Counted from the stretch's first letter, positions 24,301-32,827 are shown. The stretch: DNA of 64,000 bases from Bacteroides sp. ET71 (GCF_023336905.1 NZ_JAMBLS010000007.1:62001-126000), one strand, 5' to 3'. Translations and numbers: made by a program. Notes: a model not told the origin generated them from the sequence alone.

Positions 24301-25581
24301 ATGAAGAAAAAGCACTTGCTTCTTGCCTGCCTGTGCCTCTGCCTGGGAGCAGTGAAGGCACAAACATTCGAACACTACTTTACGGACCGGACACTGCGCG
24401 TGGACTACCTGTTTACAGGCAATGCCGAGCGGCAAACCATCTGCGTGGACGAACTCTCCTCACTGCCCCGCTGGGCCGGAAGGCGCCACCACCTGTCGGA
24501 ACTGCCATTGGCCGGCAACGGACAAATCACGATGAAGGACGCAACAGACGGAACGGTCATATACCGCACTTCTTTCTCCGCACTGTTCCAGGAATGGCTG
24601 GAGACAGACGAGGCACGCACCACGGCCAAGGGCTTCGAAAACACCTTCCTGCTGCCCTTCCCCCGGCGGGCGGTGTCGGTAGAGGTCACTTTGTTCGACT
24701 CGCACAGACAGGTACGTGCCCGGCTGCAACACCGTGTAGACCCGGAAGACATCCTGATACGGCGGAAGGGAGAGACTCATGTCTGCCCGCACCGCTACCT
24801 GCTGAAAAGCGGACAGGCCGACCGTTGTATCGACGTAGCCATCGTGGCCGAGGGCTACACGGAGGCAGAGATGGACATGTTCTACCGCGACGCGCAGACG
24901 GCCTGCGAGAGCTTGTTCGGACACGAGCCGTTCCGCTCGATGAAGGAGCGGTTCAACGTCGTGGCAGTGGCCAGCCCGTCGGAAGACAGCGGGGTGAGCA
25001 TCCCACGGCTGAGCGAGTGGCGGAGCACGGCCTTCGGCTCGCACTTCAGCACGTTCTACTCCGACCGTTACCTGACGACCTCGCACCTCAAGACCCTGCA
25101 CGACGCACTGGCGGGGATAGACTATGAGCATATCATCGTGCTGGCCAATACCGATGAATATGGAGGAGGAGGCATCTACAATTCGTACACGCTGACGACG
25201 GCGCATCACAAGGACTTCCGCCCGGTGGTGGTGCATGAGTTCGGACACAGCTTCGGGGGGCTGGCCGACGAGTATTTCTACGACGAGGATGTGATGAACG
25301 ATACGTATCCGACCGACGTGGAGCCGTGGGAACAGAACGTGACGACGCGCGTGGACTTTGCCTCGAAGTGGCAGGACATGATTCCCGAAGGCACGCCTCT
25401 GCCCACACCGGCCGACAACTTCAACATGCACGAGGTAGGCCTGTACGAAGGGGCGGCCTACTCGGCCCGGGGGCTGTACCGTGCCTCGTACAACTGCCGC
25501 ATGCGCACAAACGAGTATCCGGCCTTCTGCCCCGTATGCCAGCGGGCTTTACGCCGGCTGATTGAGTTCTACACAGAATAA
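24301..25581 (+). CDS. secreted M64-family (IgA-peptidase-like) metallopeptidase
   Basis: 426 residues. Signal peptide MKKKHLLLACLCLCLGAVKA. An N-terminal beta-sandwich domain of ~150 residues precedes the catalytic domain: VAIVAEGYTEAEMDMFY at about 180, then the zinc site HEFGHSFGGLADEYFY near 312-327 (two His, the catalytic Glu, and the conserved Gly), and a downstream Met-containing turn. This matches M64 peptidases, first described as a Clostridium IgA protease; the actual substrate in Bacteroidales is not known. Likely periplasmic or surface-exposed. The GNAT gene follows after 27 bp. Confidence 0.88.
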   Translation: MKKKHLLLACLCLCLGAVKAQTFEHYFTDRTLRVDYLFTGNAERQTICVDELSSLPRWAGRRHHLSELPLAGNGQITMKDATDGTVIYRTSFSALFQEWLETDEARTTAKGFENTFLLPFPRRAVSVEVTLFDSHRQVRARLQHRVDPEDILIRRKGETHVCPHRYLLKSGQADRCIDVAIVAEGYTEAEMDMFYRDAQTACESLFGHEPFRSMKERFNVVAVASPSEDSGVSIPRLSEWRSTAFGSHFSTFYSDRYLTTSHLKTLHDALAGIDYEHIIVLANTDEYGGGGIYNSYTLTTAHHKDFRPVVVHEFGHSFGGLADEYFYDEDVMNDTYPTDVEPWEQNVTTRVDFASKWQDMIPEGTPLPTPADNFNMHEVGLYEGAAYSARGLYRASYNCRMRTNEYPAFCPVCQRALRRLIEFYTE

Positions 25582-25608
25582 TAACCTGACTTTAAACATC
25601 GTAAGAAC

Positions 25609-26154
25609 ATGATTAGACTGCAACGTATCACGACAGCCGATGCCGACTGGTATCGGTTCATGGAAGAACTGATGGTACAGTCCTTCCCACCGGAGGAGTA
25701 CAGGCCGCTGGAGCAGTTGCGCCTCTACACGGACACGAAGCCGGCCTTCTACAACAACATCGTCCTGGAGAGTGACGACACGCCTGTCGGCTTTTTCACC
25801 TACTGGGATTTCGGCACCTTCTGCTACGGCGAGCACTTTGCCATCGACCCCGCCCGACGCAACGGAGGCTACGGCGCCCGAGTCATCGAACGGCTATGTG
25901 CCGACCTGGCCCCCCGGCCGCTGGTACTGGAGGTGGAGATGCCCGACAACGACTTGGCCCGCCGCCGCATAGGTTTCTACCAGCGGCAGGGCTTCCGGCT
26001 GTGGGACAAGCCCTACCGGCAACCGCCCTACAAGCCCGGCGACAGCTTCCTGCCCATGCTCCTGATGGCCTACGGCGCACTGGACGCCGACCGGGCCTAC
26101 GACGAAGTCAAGCAACGCATCTACCGCGAGGTGTACGGCACCTGCCCGGACTGA
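25609..26154 (+). CDS. GNAT-family N-acetyltransferase
   Basis: 181 residues. The GNAT core is visible: a beta strand with PVGFFTYWDFGTFCYGEHFAID, then the acetyl-CoA loop RRNGGYGARVIERL (R/QxxGxG/A) near residues 83-96, and RRIGFYQRQGFRLWDKPY. The acceptor is unknown. It is probably read from the promoter of the peptidase gene, since only 27 bp separate them. Confidence 0.9.
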   Translation: MIRLQRITTADADWYRFMEELMVQSFPPEEYRPLEQLRLYTDTKPAFYNNIVLESDDTPVGFFTYWDFGTFCYGEHFAIDPARRNGGYGARVIERLCADLAPRPLVLEVEMPDNDLARRRIGFYQRQGFRLWDKPYRQPPYKPGDSFLPMLLMAYGALDADRAYDEVKQRIYREVYGTCPD

Positions 26155-26284
26155 GGCGGAGGGACACTCCTCACACTCGTCTCCATCCACCGACGGATAC
26201 TTCCAACCATACCTGAAGACCCCTGCGGGAAATCATCGCTCGCAGGGATGGAAAATATATGCTCAGGCTGATAAAAACAATATA

Positions 26285-26368
26285 GCGCAGTGCGCTATGA
26301 ATATATCACAGTGCGCTACGAATATATCGCAGTGCGCTATGAATATATCACAGTGTGCGATAAAGAAT
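26285..26368 (+). repeat. 21-bp tandem array, four copies
   Basis: Units begin at 26285, 26306, 26327 and 26348; unit TCGCAGTGCGCTATGAATAT plus A, the last one degenerate. The first contains the palindrome AGCGCA-G-TGCGCT. The 21-bp period equals two turns of B-DNA. On the minus strand it reads as FIAHCDI repeats, which I do not take as coding. Confidence 0.85.
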
Positions 26369-26373
26369 CCACC

Positions 26374-26465
26374 GGTGCGAAGACAAGATTCCGAGCGGTG
26401 CGAAGACACATTTCCCAGCGTAGTGAAGACATGCTTCCGACCGTAACAAAGACGGCCTCCCCGCC
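26374..26465 (+). repeat. 23-bp degenerate tandem array, four copies
   Basis: Units begin at 26374, 26397, 26420 and 26443; the shared core is GTGCGAAGACA-(4-5 nt)-TTCC-AGC. Similarity falls from left to right. It directly follows the 21-bp array but has a different period and sequence. Confidence 0.65.
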
Positions 26466-26534
26466 CATGCGGAGAGGCCGTGTAAAGCCTGGCGAAAGAA
26501 TCCTTGAGAAAGAGCCGGCCGGGGCAGCGCACCC

Positions 26535-27023
26535 TCAGTCTGCCGACGCCTCGTCCGCTTCCGCCTCGCGTGCCGAGTAACTGACGTTCAACGCCCCCGC
26601 CCTACGCAACGCCTCCTTGACGTCGGCCACCAACCCCATGGGGGCATCGCCGTCCACCTTCAGGCTCACCACCATGCGCCCGCGGTCCTCCGGCGCCAGC
26701 CGCGCCTGCTCGGCGGCGATAAAGGCCGGGATGTCGTCCACCGTGGCCAGCTTGTCGTTCAACTGGATGCAAAACCCACCGACGGCACCGGGTGCATCAC
26801 CAGCGGCGGCCCGCCCCACATAGATGGTCGTCACCAGCGACTTCTTCTCCAAACGCTCGGCCCTCGCCGCCTCCGGCACGCGATAGTCCACCTTGGGCCG
26901 CGACTCGCGCAAGTTCGTCACCAGCATAAAAAAGAACAGCAAAGTGAATATCAGGTCGGGCAACGACGAAGTATTCAACCTCGGCACCTCCCTCCTGCGC
27001 TCCCGCCCGAACCGCCTGCTCAT
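26535..27023 (-). CDS. exbD: ExbD-family biopolymer transport protein (second copy)
   Basis: 162 residues. Short basic cytoplasmic N-terminus (SRRFGRERRREVPRLNTSS), then the TM helix LPDLIFTLLFFFMLVT carrying the conserved Asp of ExbD near residue 24 that takes part in proton flow, and a periplasmic domain. Start ATG at 27023 overlaps the stop of the upstream exbD by ATGA; the longer open frame upstream lies inside that gene. Together with ExbB and TonB it powers SusC-like and other TonB-dependent transport. High GC makes codon use stand out slightly from the surrounding genes. Confidence 0.9.
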   Translation of the reverse strand: MSRRFGRERRREVPRLNTSSLPDLIFTLLFFFMLVTNLRESRPKVDYRVPEAARAERLEKKSLVTTIYVGRAAAGDAPGAVGGFCIQLNDKLATVDDIPAFIAAEQARLAPEDRGRMVVSLKVDGDAPMGLVADVKEALRRAGALNVSYSAREAEADEASAD

Positions 27024-27625
27024 GGCCGCCCTCCTTCCCCGCCATACGTCTCCTCCGACACCCGCTGGGGATAAACCATGCGCACGGCCTGCCGACGGGC
27101 AGGTGCCAAGTCGGCATAATCCTGCCCCCAACGACGGCGCGACAACTCGTTGCGCAACTCCTCGTACACCCCGGCCAACTCGTCCTGCAACGCCACATAA
27201 GCCTTGTACGTAGCCTCGCGGTGGCACGACAACAGGATGACGTGATTCTTCGTCACCTCCACCGTCCCCAACCCCGGCACCTCCGTCGCCACCCGTTCGG
27301 GCAAGTCCTCGCGGCCTTCCGGATTCCCAACAAACTCCCTGGCCACGGCATGCAGCTCCGCCAGTCCGACCAGACGCTCGTCACACCACAAGCGATCGTC
27401 GGCATCCAGCCTGACGGACAACACATTCCGCTCGCGCACCTCCACCGTCTCCGGCTTCCTTCCGTCGGCCGCCCACTCCGGCAACCGCCGCGGCAACCCC
27501 ATGTCCGTATCCATCGAAGTAGTCATCAGAAAAAAAATCAGCAGCAGAAAAGCAATGTCTGCCGTCGAGCTCGAATTGATTTCGGGAACCCTCCGCCCAA
27601 ACCTCCTGTTCCTGTACATCGTCAC
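27020..27625 (-). CDS. exbD: ExbD-family biopolymer transport protein (first copy)
   Basis: 201 residues. N-terminal basic stretch, the TM helix AFLLLIFFLMTTSMDTDMG preceded by PEINSSSTADI with the conserved Asp, and a periplasmic domain of ~150 residues, longer than E. coli ExbD (141 residues). It is followed by the second exbD with a 4-bp overlap. Bacteroidetes often have two different ExbD genes per cluster; both TM helices keep the acidic residue. Confidence 0.92.
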   Translation of the reverse strand: MTMYRNRRFGRRVPEINSSSTADIAFLLLIFFLMTTSMDTDMGLPRRLPEWAADGRKPETVEVRERNVLSVRLDADDRLWCDERLVGLAELHAVAREFVGNPEGREDLPERVATEVPGLGTVEVTKNHVILLSCHREATYKAYVALQDELAGVYEELRNELSRRRWGQDYADLAPARRQAVRMVYPQRVSEETYGGEGGRP

Positions 27626-27640
27626 TCCTCCTCCCCCGAT

Positions 27641-28159
27641 TTACCTGAACCTGCGGGCAATGCCAAACCCCACCATCAATGCCACCGCCAGTCCCATCAA
27701 CACATAGATGGTGTACAGGAACATGTCGGCCACCTTCAACCAGAACGGCACATTCTCCCCGCCGTCATAACCCGGCATCGACAACGGACTACCGCTGCCC
27801 GCCCACCACGACACAGCCAAGACCACCGCCACCAGCGCCACGCCCATCAACGACCGCAGAGCCGAACGCGGAGCCACCACACAGCGTGCCGCAAACTTGA
27901 CAATCACACCGGTCACAGACACCAGCAACGTGAGCCCCAGCAACACATACATCCACACCATCAGCCCGTCCGTGCCCCGCGGCTCCGACAACGAAGCATC
28001 TGCGACCACACGCTGCCCTTCGGGCGTCTCACCACCCATGAAGAACCCTACGGACACCAACAGCGTCACGCCCAACAACAGCCATAAGACCGCCCCCGAA
28101 AGCCTCTGTATCCGCAGCCTCCCGGACTTACGCAGAGACCGATTCTCCGCATCACTCAT
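27641..28159 (-). CDS. four-helix membrane protein in the exb cluster, unknown function
   Basis: 172 residues. Four hydrophobic helices: about residues 18-38 (VLWLLLGVTLLVSVGFF), 58-82, 97-113 and 138-160. A short basic N-terminus (LRKSGRLRIQRL) suggests N-in. It sits between exbB and the first exbD with an 8-bp overlap to exbB, so it is made together with the motor. I chose the ATG at 28159 because GGAGG precedes it and it overlaps least; an ATG at 28174 is possible. Similar unnamed genes occur at this place in other Bacteroidales exb clusters. It may be a motor accessory; that is inference. Confidence 0.75.
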   Translation of the reverse strand: MSDAENRSLRKSGRLRIQRLSGAVLWLLLGVTLLVSVGFFMGGETPEGQRVVADASLSEPRGTDGLMVWMYVLLGLTLLVSVTGVIVKFAARCVVAPRSALRSLMGVALVAVVLAVSWWAGSGSPLSMPGYDGGENVPFWLKVADMFLYTIYVLMGLAVALMVGFGIARRFR

Positions 28160-28946
28160 GCCCTTGCCTCCCATGCCTCAACTCATACTTGATAACCATA
28201 TCCAACAACGACACCGACGCATCCTCCATATCATTCGTCAACGCCTCTATCTTCGACAAGATATAATTATAGAATACCTGCAAAATCAATGCGACAATCA
28301 GCCCGAAAATCGTGGTAATCAGCGCCACCTTCATCCCCCCGGCAACCGCCGTAGCCGATATGTCGCCAAGCTGCTGAATCTTGTCAAAAGCCTGCACCAT
28401 GCCGATGACCGTGCCCAAGAAACCCAACGACGGCGCTATGGCTATGAACAACGATATCCACGAACACCCCTTCTCCAAGTAGCCCGACTGCACGCCTCCA
28501 TAAGCCACCATCGACTTCTCCACGACATCCACCCCTTGGTCTATCCGCATCAGCCCCTGGTAATAAATGGACGCCACCGGCCCCCGCGTGTTGCGGGCAC
28601 GCTCCTTGGCCGCCTCGACATCCCCCTTCTCCAGTTCCGATTCGACACTCGCCACAAATTTCTTCGTATTGATTTCAGACAGACTCAAGTAAATAATCCG
28701 CTCGATACAGAAAGCCAATCCAATGACAAAAGCAATGGCAATCCAACTCATAAAGAAAGCCGAGCCTTCGATAAACTTGACTTTCAACACCTTGTGGATG
28801 CCATCTTTCGACTCTCCTTCCTTCTCCAGCACATGCTCCGTCTCTTCTACCGGAAGAACCTCTGAAGCCTCTTGCGCCACCATCCGCTGCACAGGCAAGT
28901 AAGCCAATATACCGGACAAAATAAACAACAGGAATAAACGTTTCAT
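28152..28946 (-). CDS. exbB: ExbB/TolQ/MotA-family proton channel protein
   Basis: 264 residues. Begins with a signal-like helix (MKRLFLLFILSGILAYLPVQRMVAQ) and an acidic linker, then the three-helix ExbB core: a helix at about 75-95 (FFMSWIAIAFVIGLAFCIERIIYLSL), and the conserved pair near 175-240 with WISLFIAIAPSLGFLGTVIGMVQAF and ATAVAGGMKVALITTIFGLIVALI. It forms the pentamer around ExbD. The ATG at 28946 follows the -7 box at 28983-28990; the longer frame includes the tRNA gene and is not real. Confidence 0.93.
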   Translation of the reverse strand: MKRLFLLFILSGILAYLPVQRMVAQEASEVLPVEETEHVLEKEGESKDGIHKVLKVKFIEGSAFFMSWIAIAFVIGLAFCIERIIYLSLSEINTKKFVASVESELEKGDVEAAKERARNTRGPVASIYYQGLMRIDQGVDVVEKSMVAYGGVQSGYLEKGCSWISLFIAIAPSLGFLGTVIGMVQAFDKIQQLGDISATAVAGGMKVALITTIFGLIVALILQVFYNYILSKIEALTNDMEDASVSLLDMVIKYELRHGRQGHE

Positions 28947-28982
28947 CGTGATTATATAAATATCTGATTCTAAATTACGCCT

Positions 28983-28990
28983 CAAAGATA
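28983..28990 (-). promoter_or_regulatory. -7 box of the exbB operon
   Basis: Minus-strand TATCTTTG, 37 bp before the exbB start. Drives exbB, the 4-TM protein and both exbD genes. Confidence 0.6.
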
Positions 28991-29035
28991 GCTTTTTTTC
29001 AAATACCTCTTCTACTCCCTTGTTACAAATTGCCA

Positions 29036-29078
29036 TAAAAAGAAAAAGAACCTCTAAGTTTACCTTAGAAGTTCTTTT
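29036..29078 (-). terminator. terminator downstream of tRNA-Ser
   Basis: Minus strand: AGAACTTCTAAG, loop of five, its complement with one G-U pair, then TTTTTCTTTTT. It ends the tRNA transcript about 20 bp past its 3' end. Confidence 0.8.
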
Positions 29079-29097
29079 CGTTATCCTTGCAATTCTG

Positions 29098-29185
29098 CGG
29101 AAAGACGGGGATTCGAACCCCGGATACCCTTTTGGGGTATACACGCTTTCCAGGCGTGCCTCTTCAACCACTCGAGCATCTTTCC
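29098..29185 (-). tRNA. tRNA-Ser, anticodon GGA
   Basis: 88 nt on the minus strand. Acceptor stem GGAAAGA/TCTTTCC, D-arm after TGCTCGAGTGGTTGAAGAG, anticodon stem CACGC/GCGTG with loop CTGGAAA (anticodon GGA, reads UCC/UCU), a long variable arm (TATACCCCAAAAGGGTATC, typical of class II tRNAs), and T-arm GGGGTTCGAATCCCC. The discriminator base is G and the CCA end is not encoded, so the CCA enzyme at 1165-2598 is needed. Confidence 0.97.
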
Positions 29186-29222
29186 TTCACTCTCGAAAAT
29201 GCTGTTTCAATTTTTTCGGGTG

Positions 29223-29230
29223 CAAAAGTA
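29223..29230 (-). promoter_or_regulatory. -7 box of tRNA-Ser
   Basis: Minus-strand TACTTTTG, 37 bp before the tRNA 5' end. Confidence 0.5.
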
Positions 29231-29318
29231 GTTTATTTTTTTATTTTCTTCCACATTCAAGAAGCTTTTATCTGTCAATAGCAGTCTTTTTAATATATTT
29301 TAAAGAAATTAGATAGAG

Positions 29319-30098
29319 TTAGCTCTCTCGACCGAACATTTTCAGAGCATTTGCAGAGGTCGTCTCGGCCACATATTCCGGCAGCTCTCCCAAGATATCA
29401 GCCAATTTCAGCAGAGTGTCTTTCACAAAAGCAGTCTCATTCCTTTGTCCCCTATGAGGGACGGGTGCTAAATAGGGAGCGTCCGTCTCCAATACCATTC
29501 TGTCCAGTGGTATGTCACGCAACACTTCCGGCAAGGCAGATTTCTTGAATGTCACCACTCCATTGATGCCCAACAAAAAGTTCGAAAAAGCCAAGGCACG
29601 CCGAGCCTCTTCTTTTGTCCCAGTAAAGCAATGCCAAATGCCTCTCAAATGTGTATTCTTATAAGGCTCCAACACTTGAAAGATTTCCTCAAAAGCCTCA
29701 CGGCAATGGATGACAACAGGCAAATCATGTTCCAATGCCAGACTCAGTTGAACGTCCAAAGCTTTTCGCTGCTGTTTCTCATAAGTCTTATCCCAATACA
29801 AATCCATCCCAATCTCTCCCACAGCCACATAGTGTTCATTGGAAAGCAACTGTTGTTTCACCACGGACAATTCGGCTTCATAATTATCGTTGACAGACGT
29901 GGGATGCAACCCTATCATGGGGAAACAATAGCCAGGATATTCCTCACACACTCGCAACAAAGGTGCTATTGTCGTACTGTCAATATTAGGCATAAATATA
30001 TGTGAAACACCTGCCTGCCTGGCACGTTCAACCACTTGTGGCAAGTCTTCGTCAAATTCTTCCAGAAACAGGTGTGAATGTGAATCTACCAATCTCAT
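29319..30098 (-). CDS. TatD-family metal-dependent hydrolase
   Basis: 259 residues, TIM-barrel amidohydrolase of the TatD type (3'-5' exonuclease or D-aminoacyl-tRNA deacylase activity is reported for relatives). Metal ligands: VDSHSHLF at the N-terminus (HxH), the Glu in VAVGEIGMDLYWD, VVIHCREAF, WHCFTG and the catalytic Asp of LETDAPYLAP. Its start codon overlaps the stop of the upstream gene (ATGA), so it closes the tonB-polyprenyl synthetase transcript. Confidence 0.93.
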   Translation of the reverse strand: MRLVDSHSHLFLEEFDEDLPQVVERARQAGVSHIFMPNIDSTTIAPLLRVCEEYPGYCFPMIGLHPTSVNDNYEAELSVVKQQLLSNEHYVAVGEIGMDLYWDKTYEKQQRKALDVQLSLALEHDLPVVIHCREAFEEIFQVLEPYKNTHLRGIWHCFTGTKEEARRALAFSNFLLGINGVVTFKKSALPEVLRDIPLDRMVLETDAPYLAPVPHRGQRNETAFVKDTLLKLADILGELPEYVAETTSANALKMFGRES

Positions 30099-30805
30099 AC
30101 GCTCGCTTCTCTTTTCTTTTCTCCGGTCCGATAATAATAAATCAATCCATAATCCCGGCAAAGCTCCATCCGTTTTTCAGCAGGGATTACCTTCTCGTAT
30201 CTTTTCTCAACCTGGTTCCAGGCGTCCAGTATCAGAGCGTCCGCTTCTGCGCGCATGGAAGCCAGTTGTTCCAGGCTACGGGCAGTCAATGCTTGCAGGC
30301 TTTTCTGTTTCTCGTAACTCTCCATGAAAATGTCGTAATGCACCCTTACTTTCGCAATCGTAGGATTATAGATAGGAACACCTCCTTGTGTCGTACGCCG
30401 TGTTTCCCCGTCTATAATCTTTCGTCCCCATTCGGCCAAGGCATGTTCCGACGATAAGTCGGGTACAACATTGTTTTGCAAGTCCAGGCCATATAAGTTT
30501 TTATGTATGGCACGGACTTCATTGCGTATTACTGCCAGATTGAGCACTTGAATGAAGTGTGACACATAGAGGCGGGCCATCTTAACGTGTTGCTGATGTT
30601 TGGGAGCAGCCTCCGATTGACGGGCATAACACTCTGAATAATAGATTTGGGCCGCTTCAAATTTGGGCAGGAAGTTACAAATCTCCCGCAATGTTTTCAG
30701 CGAAACCGCCAAGTCATATACATTATAGGAATCAGCTTTGGCTGCTACCGCTTTAAGTGAACGAATTCTGGCTTGATCTGTGTTTGGCAACCGTCTGTAT
30801 GGCAT
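30095..30805 (-). CDS. conserved hypothetical cytoplasmic protein
   Basis: 236 residues, no signal peptide and no membrane helix. Mostly helical, rich in Tyr, Arg and Gln, with segments AVSLKTLREICNFLPKFEAAQIYYSE, KMARLYVSHFIQVLN and TIAKVRVHYDIFMESYEKQ; the pattern recalls a four-helix bundle that binds a partner. I do not recognise a named family. Its position between polyprenyl synthetase and TatD, with a 4-bp overlap to TatD, implies co-expression. The start is the ATG at 30805, directly preceded by a GTG codon. Confidence 0.8.
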   Translation of the reverse strand: MPYRRLPNTDQARIRSLKAVAAKADSYNVYDLAVSLKTLREICNFLPKFEAAQIYYSECYARQSEAAPKHQQHVKMARLYVSHFIQVLNLAVIRNEVRAIHKNLYGLDLQNNVVPDLSSEHALAEWGRKIIDGETRRTTQGGVPIYNPTIAKVRVHYDIFMESYEKQKSLQALTARSLEQLASMRAEADALILDAWNQVEKRYEKVIPAEKRMELCRDYGLIYYYRTGEKKREASV

Positions 30806-30848
30806 CACTTCTATTATTTAGTGTAACACATCAGTTTATCTCATTCTT

Positions 30849-31823
30849 TTAAGACTGGCGAATCGTCAGTTTATCCATCAGCTCCTCCAGAGCATGTTTC
30901 CGCTCCGACGGCACGTTCACAGCAGACAATGCAGCACGAGCCTTAATAAGATATTCATCCATCAAGCCCTCACACACGTTTTTTACCCCTATCTCGTCGT
31001 ACAACGCCGTTACTGCCGCAATCTTTTTCTCGGGCACATAAGTATCGGCATCTATCCAAAAATCCAAAGCGCGGCGCTGCTTCTCATCTGCCAGTTCCAG
31101 GGCCTTTATCAACAAATAAGTTTTCTTGTTGCACAAGATGTCCCCTCCGATGTTTTTTCCAAACACTTCCGGATTTCCATACACATCCAACAAATCGTCT
31201 TTCAACTGGAACACAATGCCCAGGTTTATGCCAAAATCGTACAAATGTCCGGCATCTTCTTCCGTAGCCCCTGCCAGCATAGCCCCCATCTTCAAACTGC
31301 CAGCCAGAAGGACCGACGTCTTCAGACGGATCATTTCCAAATATTCCGCCTCTGTCACATCCTTACGGACCTCAAAGTCCATGTCCATCTGCTGCCCTTC
31401 ACAAATCTCCAGGGCAGTAAGACTGAACACATCCAAAACTGCCTTCAGATAAACCGGATTGCACTGCGCCATAAACTGATAGGCCAGCACCAGCATTGCA
31501 TCGCCGGACAGAATGGCCGTATTTTCATTCCAGACCTTATGCACAGTCGGTTTGCCCCGGCGCATGTCAGCCTTGTCCATCAAGTCATCATGCAACAACG
31601 TATAATTATGATACACCTCAATGCCCGTAGCCGGTGCCAGAATATTTTCCACGTCCTCGTGATATAAGTTATAGGCCATCAGCATCAACACGGGACGAAT
31701 ACGTTTCCCTCCCAACGAGAGTACGTAAGAAACGGGTTCATACAAGCCCTGCGGCTGGCGGGTAAATTTCAGCCCGGCAAGGTGATTATTTATTTTCTCC
31801 AACAATTCAGTAGTCGTAAACAT
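30849..31823 (-). CDS. polyprenyl (geranyl/farnesyl-type) diphosphate synthase
   Basis: 324 residues. Condenses isopentenyl diphosphate with an allylic diphosphate. First aspartate-rich motif LLHDDLMDKADMRRG near residues 77-92 (DDxxD), second FQLKDDLLDVYG near 207-218, substrate loops GGKRIRPVL and the Lys/Arg set. The residues before the first motif (VYHNYTLLHDD) carry an aromatic/bulky pattern typical of short-chain enzymes making C15 or C20, but the chain length is not certain. It follows tonB after 23 bp. IspH, which supplies the C5 units, is encoded at 48.4 kb. Confidence 0.93.
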   Translation of the reverse strand: MFTTTELLEKINNHLAGLKFTRQPQGLYEPVSYVLSLGGKRIRPVLMLMAYNLYHEDVENILAPATGIEVYHNYTLLHDDLMDKADMRRGKPTVHKVWNENTAILSGDAMLVLAYQFMAQCNPVYLKAVLDVFSLTALEICEGQQMDMDFEVRKDVTEAEYLEMIRLKTSVLLAGSLKMGAMLAGATEEDAGHLYDFGINLGIVFQLKDDLLDVYGNPEVFGKNIGGDILCNKKTYLLIKALELADEKQRRALDFWIDADTYVPEKKIAAVTALYDEIGVKNVCEGLMDEYLIKARAALSAVNVPSERKHALEELMDKLTIRQS

Positions 31824-31846
31824 ACAATATCTTATTAAACTAAATT

Positions 31847-32539
31847 TTACTGTAACCTAAATACCACAGGCAAGGAATAGCACACACGTACAGGCTTTCC
31901 GCGCAATCGCCCTGGCTTCCAACGAGGCATAAAGCGAAGCACCCGGACTGCTTCATTGTCCAGAACCGGATGAACACCTTGCAACACACGCACATCCGAT
32001 ATGCTGCCGTCTTCATTCACCATGAACTGACACAGTACATTGCCCTGCAAGTTACGATGCTGTGCATACAACGGATAACGGATATGCTGAGTCAGATAAC
32101 GCATCAGGCCAGCCTGTCCTCCATCCGGAAATTCAGGCAACTCATCAACCAAAACAAAGTTTTCTTTTTCTGCTGATAAATTTTCTTCCGCTTCCATGGG
32201 CGCTGACTCATTGACAGAAGCCACATCTACTTGTGCCTGAATCTCGACAGGCGTATCCTCTACCGGGACATCATTTTCCACCACCGTCATCACTTCCGGC
32301 GTAACGGATGGCACCACAGGAGGCGGAGGAGGAACAACCTCGGGCTGCTCAATCACCGGAACTTCAAGTTCTTCCTCAAACACCAGTTCCGGAAGCAATG
32401 CCTGCAAATCCGGGTCATCGGTACGTCCCGTCCATTCAAAAGCTACAAACAAGACAGACAATGCCACCACGCAGCCAAGCAACAGCCACGTGCTTCGATA
32501 TTGCTCCAAGTCAGCTTCGGACGACTTCTTTACTTCCAT
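31847..32539 (-). CDS. tonB: TonB-family energy transducer
   Basis: 230 residues. One N-terminal TM helix (TWLLLGCVVALSVLFVAFEW), a periplasmic Pro/Glu/Val-rich linker (PVIEQPEVVPPPPPVVP) and a C-terminal TonB domain with HIRYPLYAQHRNLQGNVLCQ, then GSISDVRVLQGVHPVLDNEA and RFMPRWKPGRLRGKPV. It transmits the ExbBD motor's work to SusC-type receptors in the outer membrane. The -7 box is TATATTTG at 32579-32586 (minus). It heads the transcript tonB, polyprenyl synthase, unknown protein, TatD. Confidence 0.95.
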   Translation of the reverse strand: MEVKKSSEADLEQYRSTWLLLGCVVALSVLFVAFEWTGRTDDPDLQALLPELVFEEELEVPVIEQPEVVPPPPPVVPSVTPEVMTVVENDVPVEDTPVEIQAQVDVASVNESAPMEAEENLSAEKENFVLVDELPEFPDGGQAGLMRYLTQHIRYPLYAQHRNLQGNVLCQFMVNEDGSISDVRVLQGVHPVLDNEAVRVLRFMPRWKPGRLRGKPVRVCYSLPVVFRLQ

Positions 32540-32578
32540 AACCCATACATTCGGTTCGTATCAGTGTTCCTTTTGTGG

Positions 32579-32586
32579 CAAATATA
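32579..32586 (-). promoter_or_regulatory. -7 box of tonB
   Basis: Minus-strand TATATTTG, 40 bp before the tonB start codon. Confidence 0.5.
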
Positions 32587-32785
32587 GCGTTTTTCCTTCT
32601 ATTCCTGTACACAAAAGATTGTTTTTCTGCAAAGCAACCGGCCTTTTTATCCTTCCACGAAGGATTCACACTTTCCAAAGAGGGCATTGGCCATTGAGTG
32701 CCCGCGCTGCCCCTACGGCAAAGCTCTGCCTGTCCCGAACTTCAGCCTTGCTTCGTCCGCACCCTCCAAATGGCTCGTGCGCACA

Positions 32786-32827
32786 AGAAAAAAGCCTGCT
32801 GCCAAGTTATCCTCGGCAAGCAGGCTT
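32786..32827 (-). terminator. terminator of the SusC/SusD/GH18 locus
   Basis: Minus strand: stem AAGCCTGC/GCAGGCTT extended by TGCC/GGCA with one bulged base, followed by TTTTTTCTT. It lies about 58 bp after the last gene of the locus. The rest of the 345-bp gap (32540-32884) shows no gene. Confidence 0.8.

Larger units (their letters stand above)
26155..26534. other. gene-free stretch carrying two tandem arrays
   Basis: Between the GNAT gene and the convergent exbD there is a weak 7-bp hairpin (CCCTGCG 26221-26227 with CGCAGGG 26241-26247, no T-run) and two tandem arrays listed separately. No supported gene. Confidence 0.6.

Noticed and set aside
26263-26532. Minus-strand frame with FIAHCDI heptapeptide repeats after exbD
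   Set aside because: Results from the 21-bp period being a multiple of 3; starts with GTG, has no signal or promoter, and the adjacent 23-bp array runs through the same frame without pattern.
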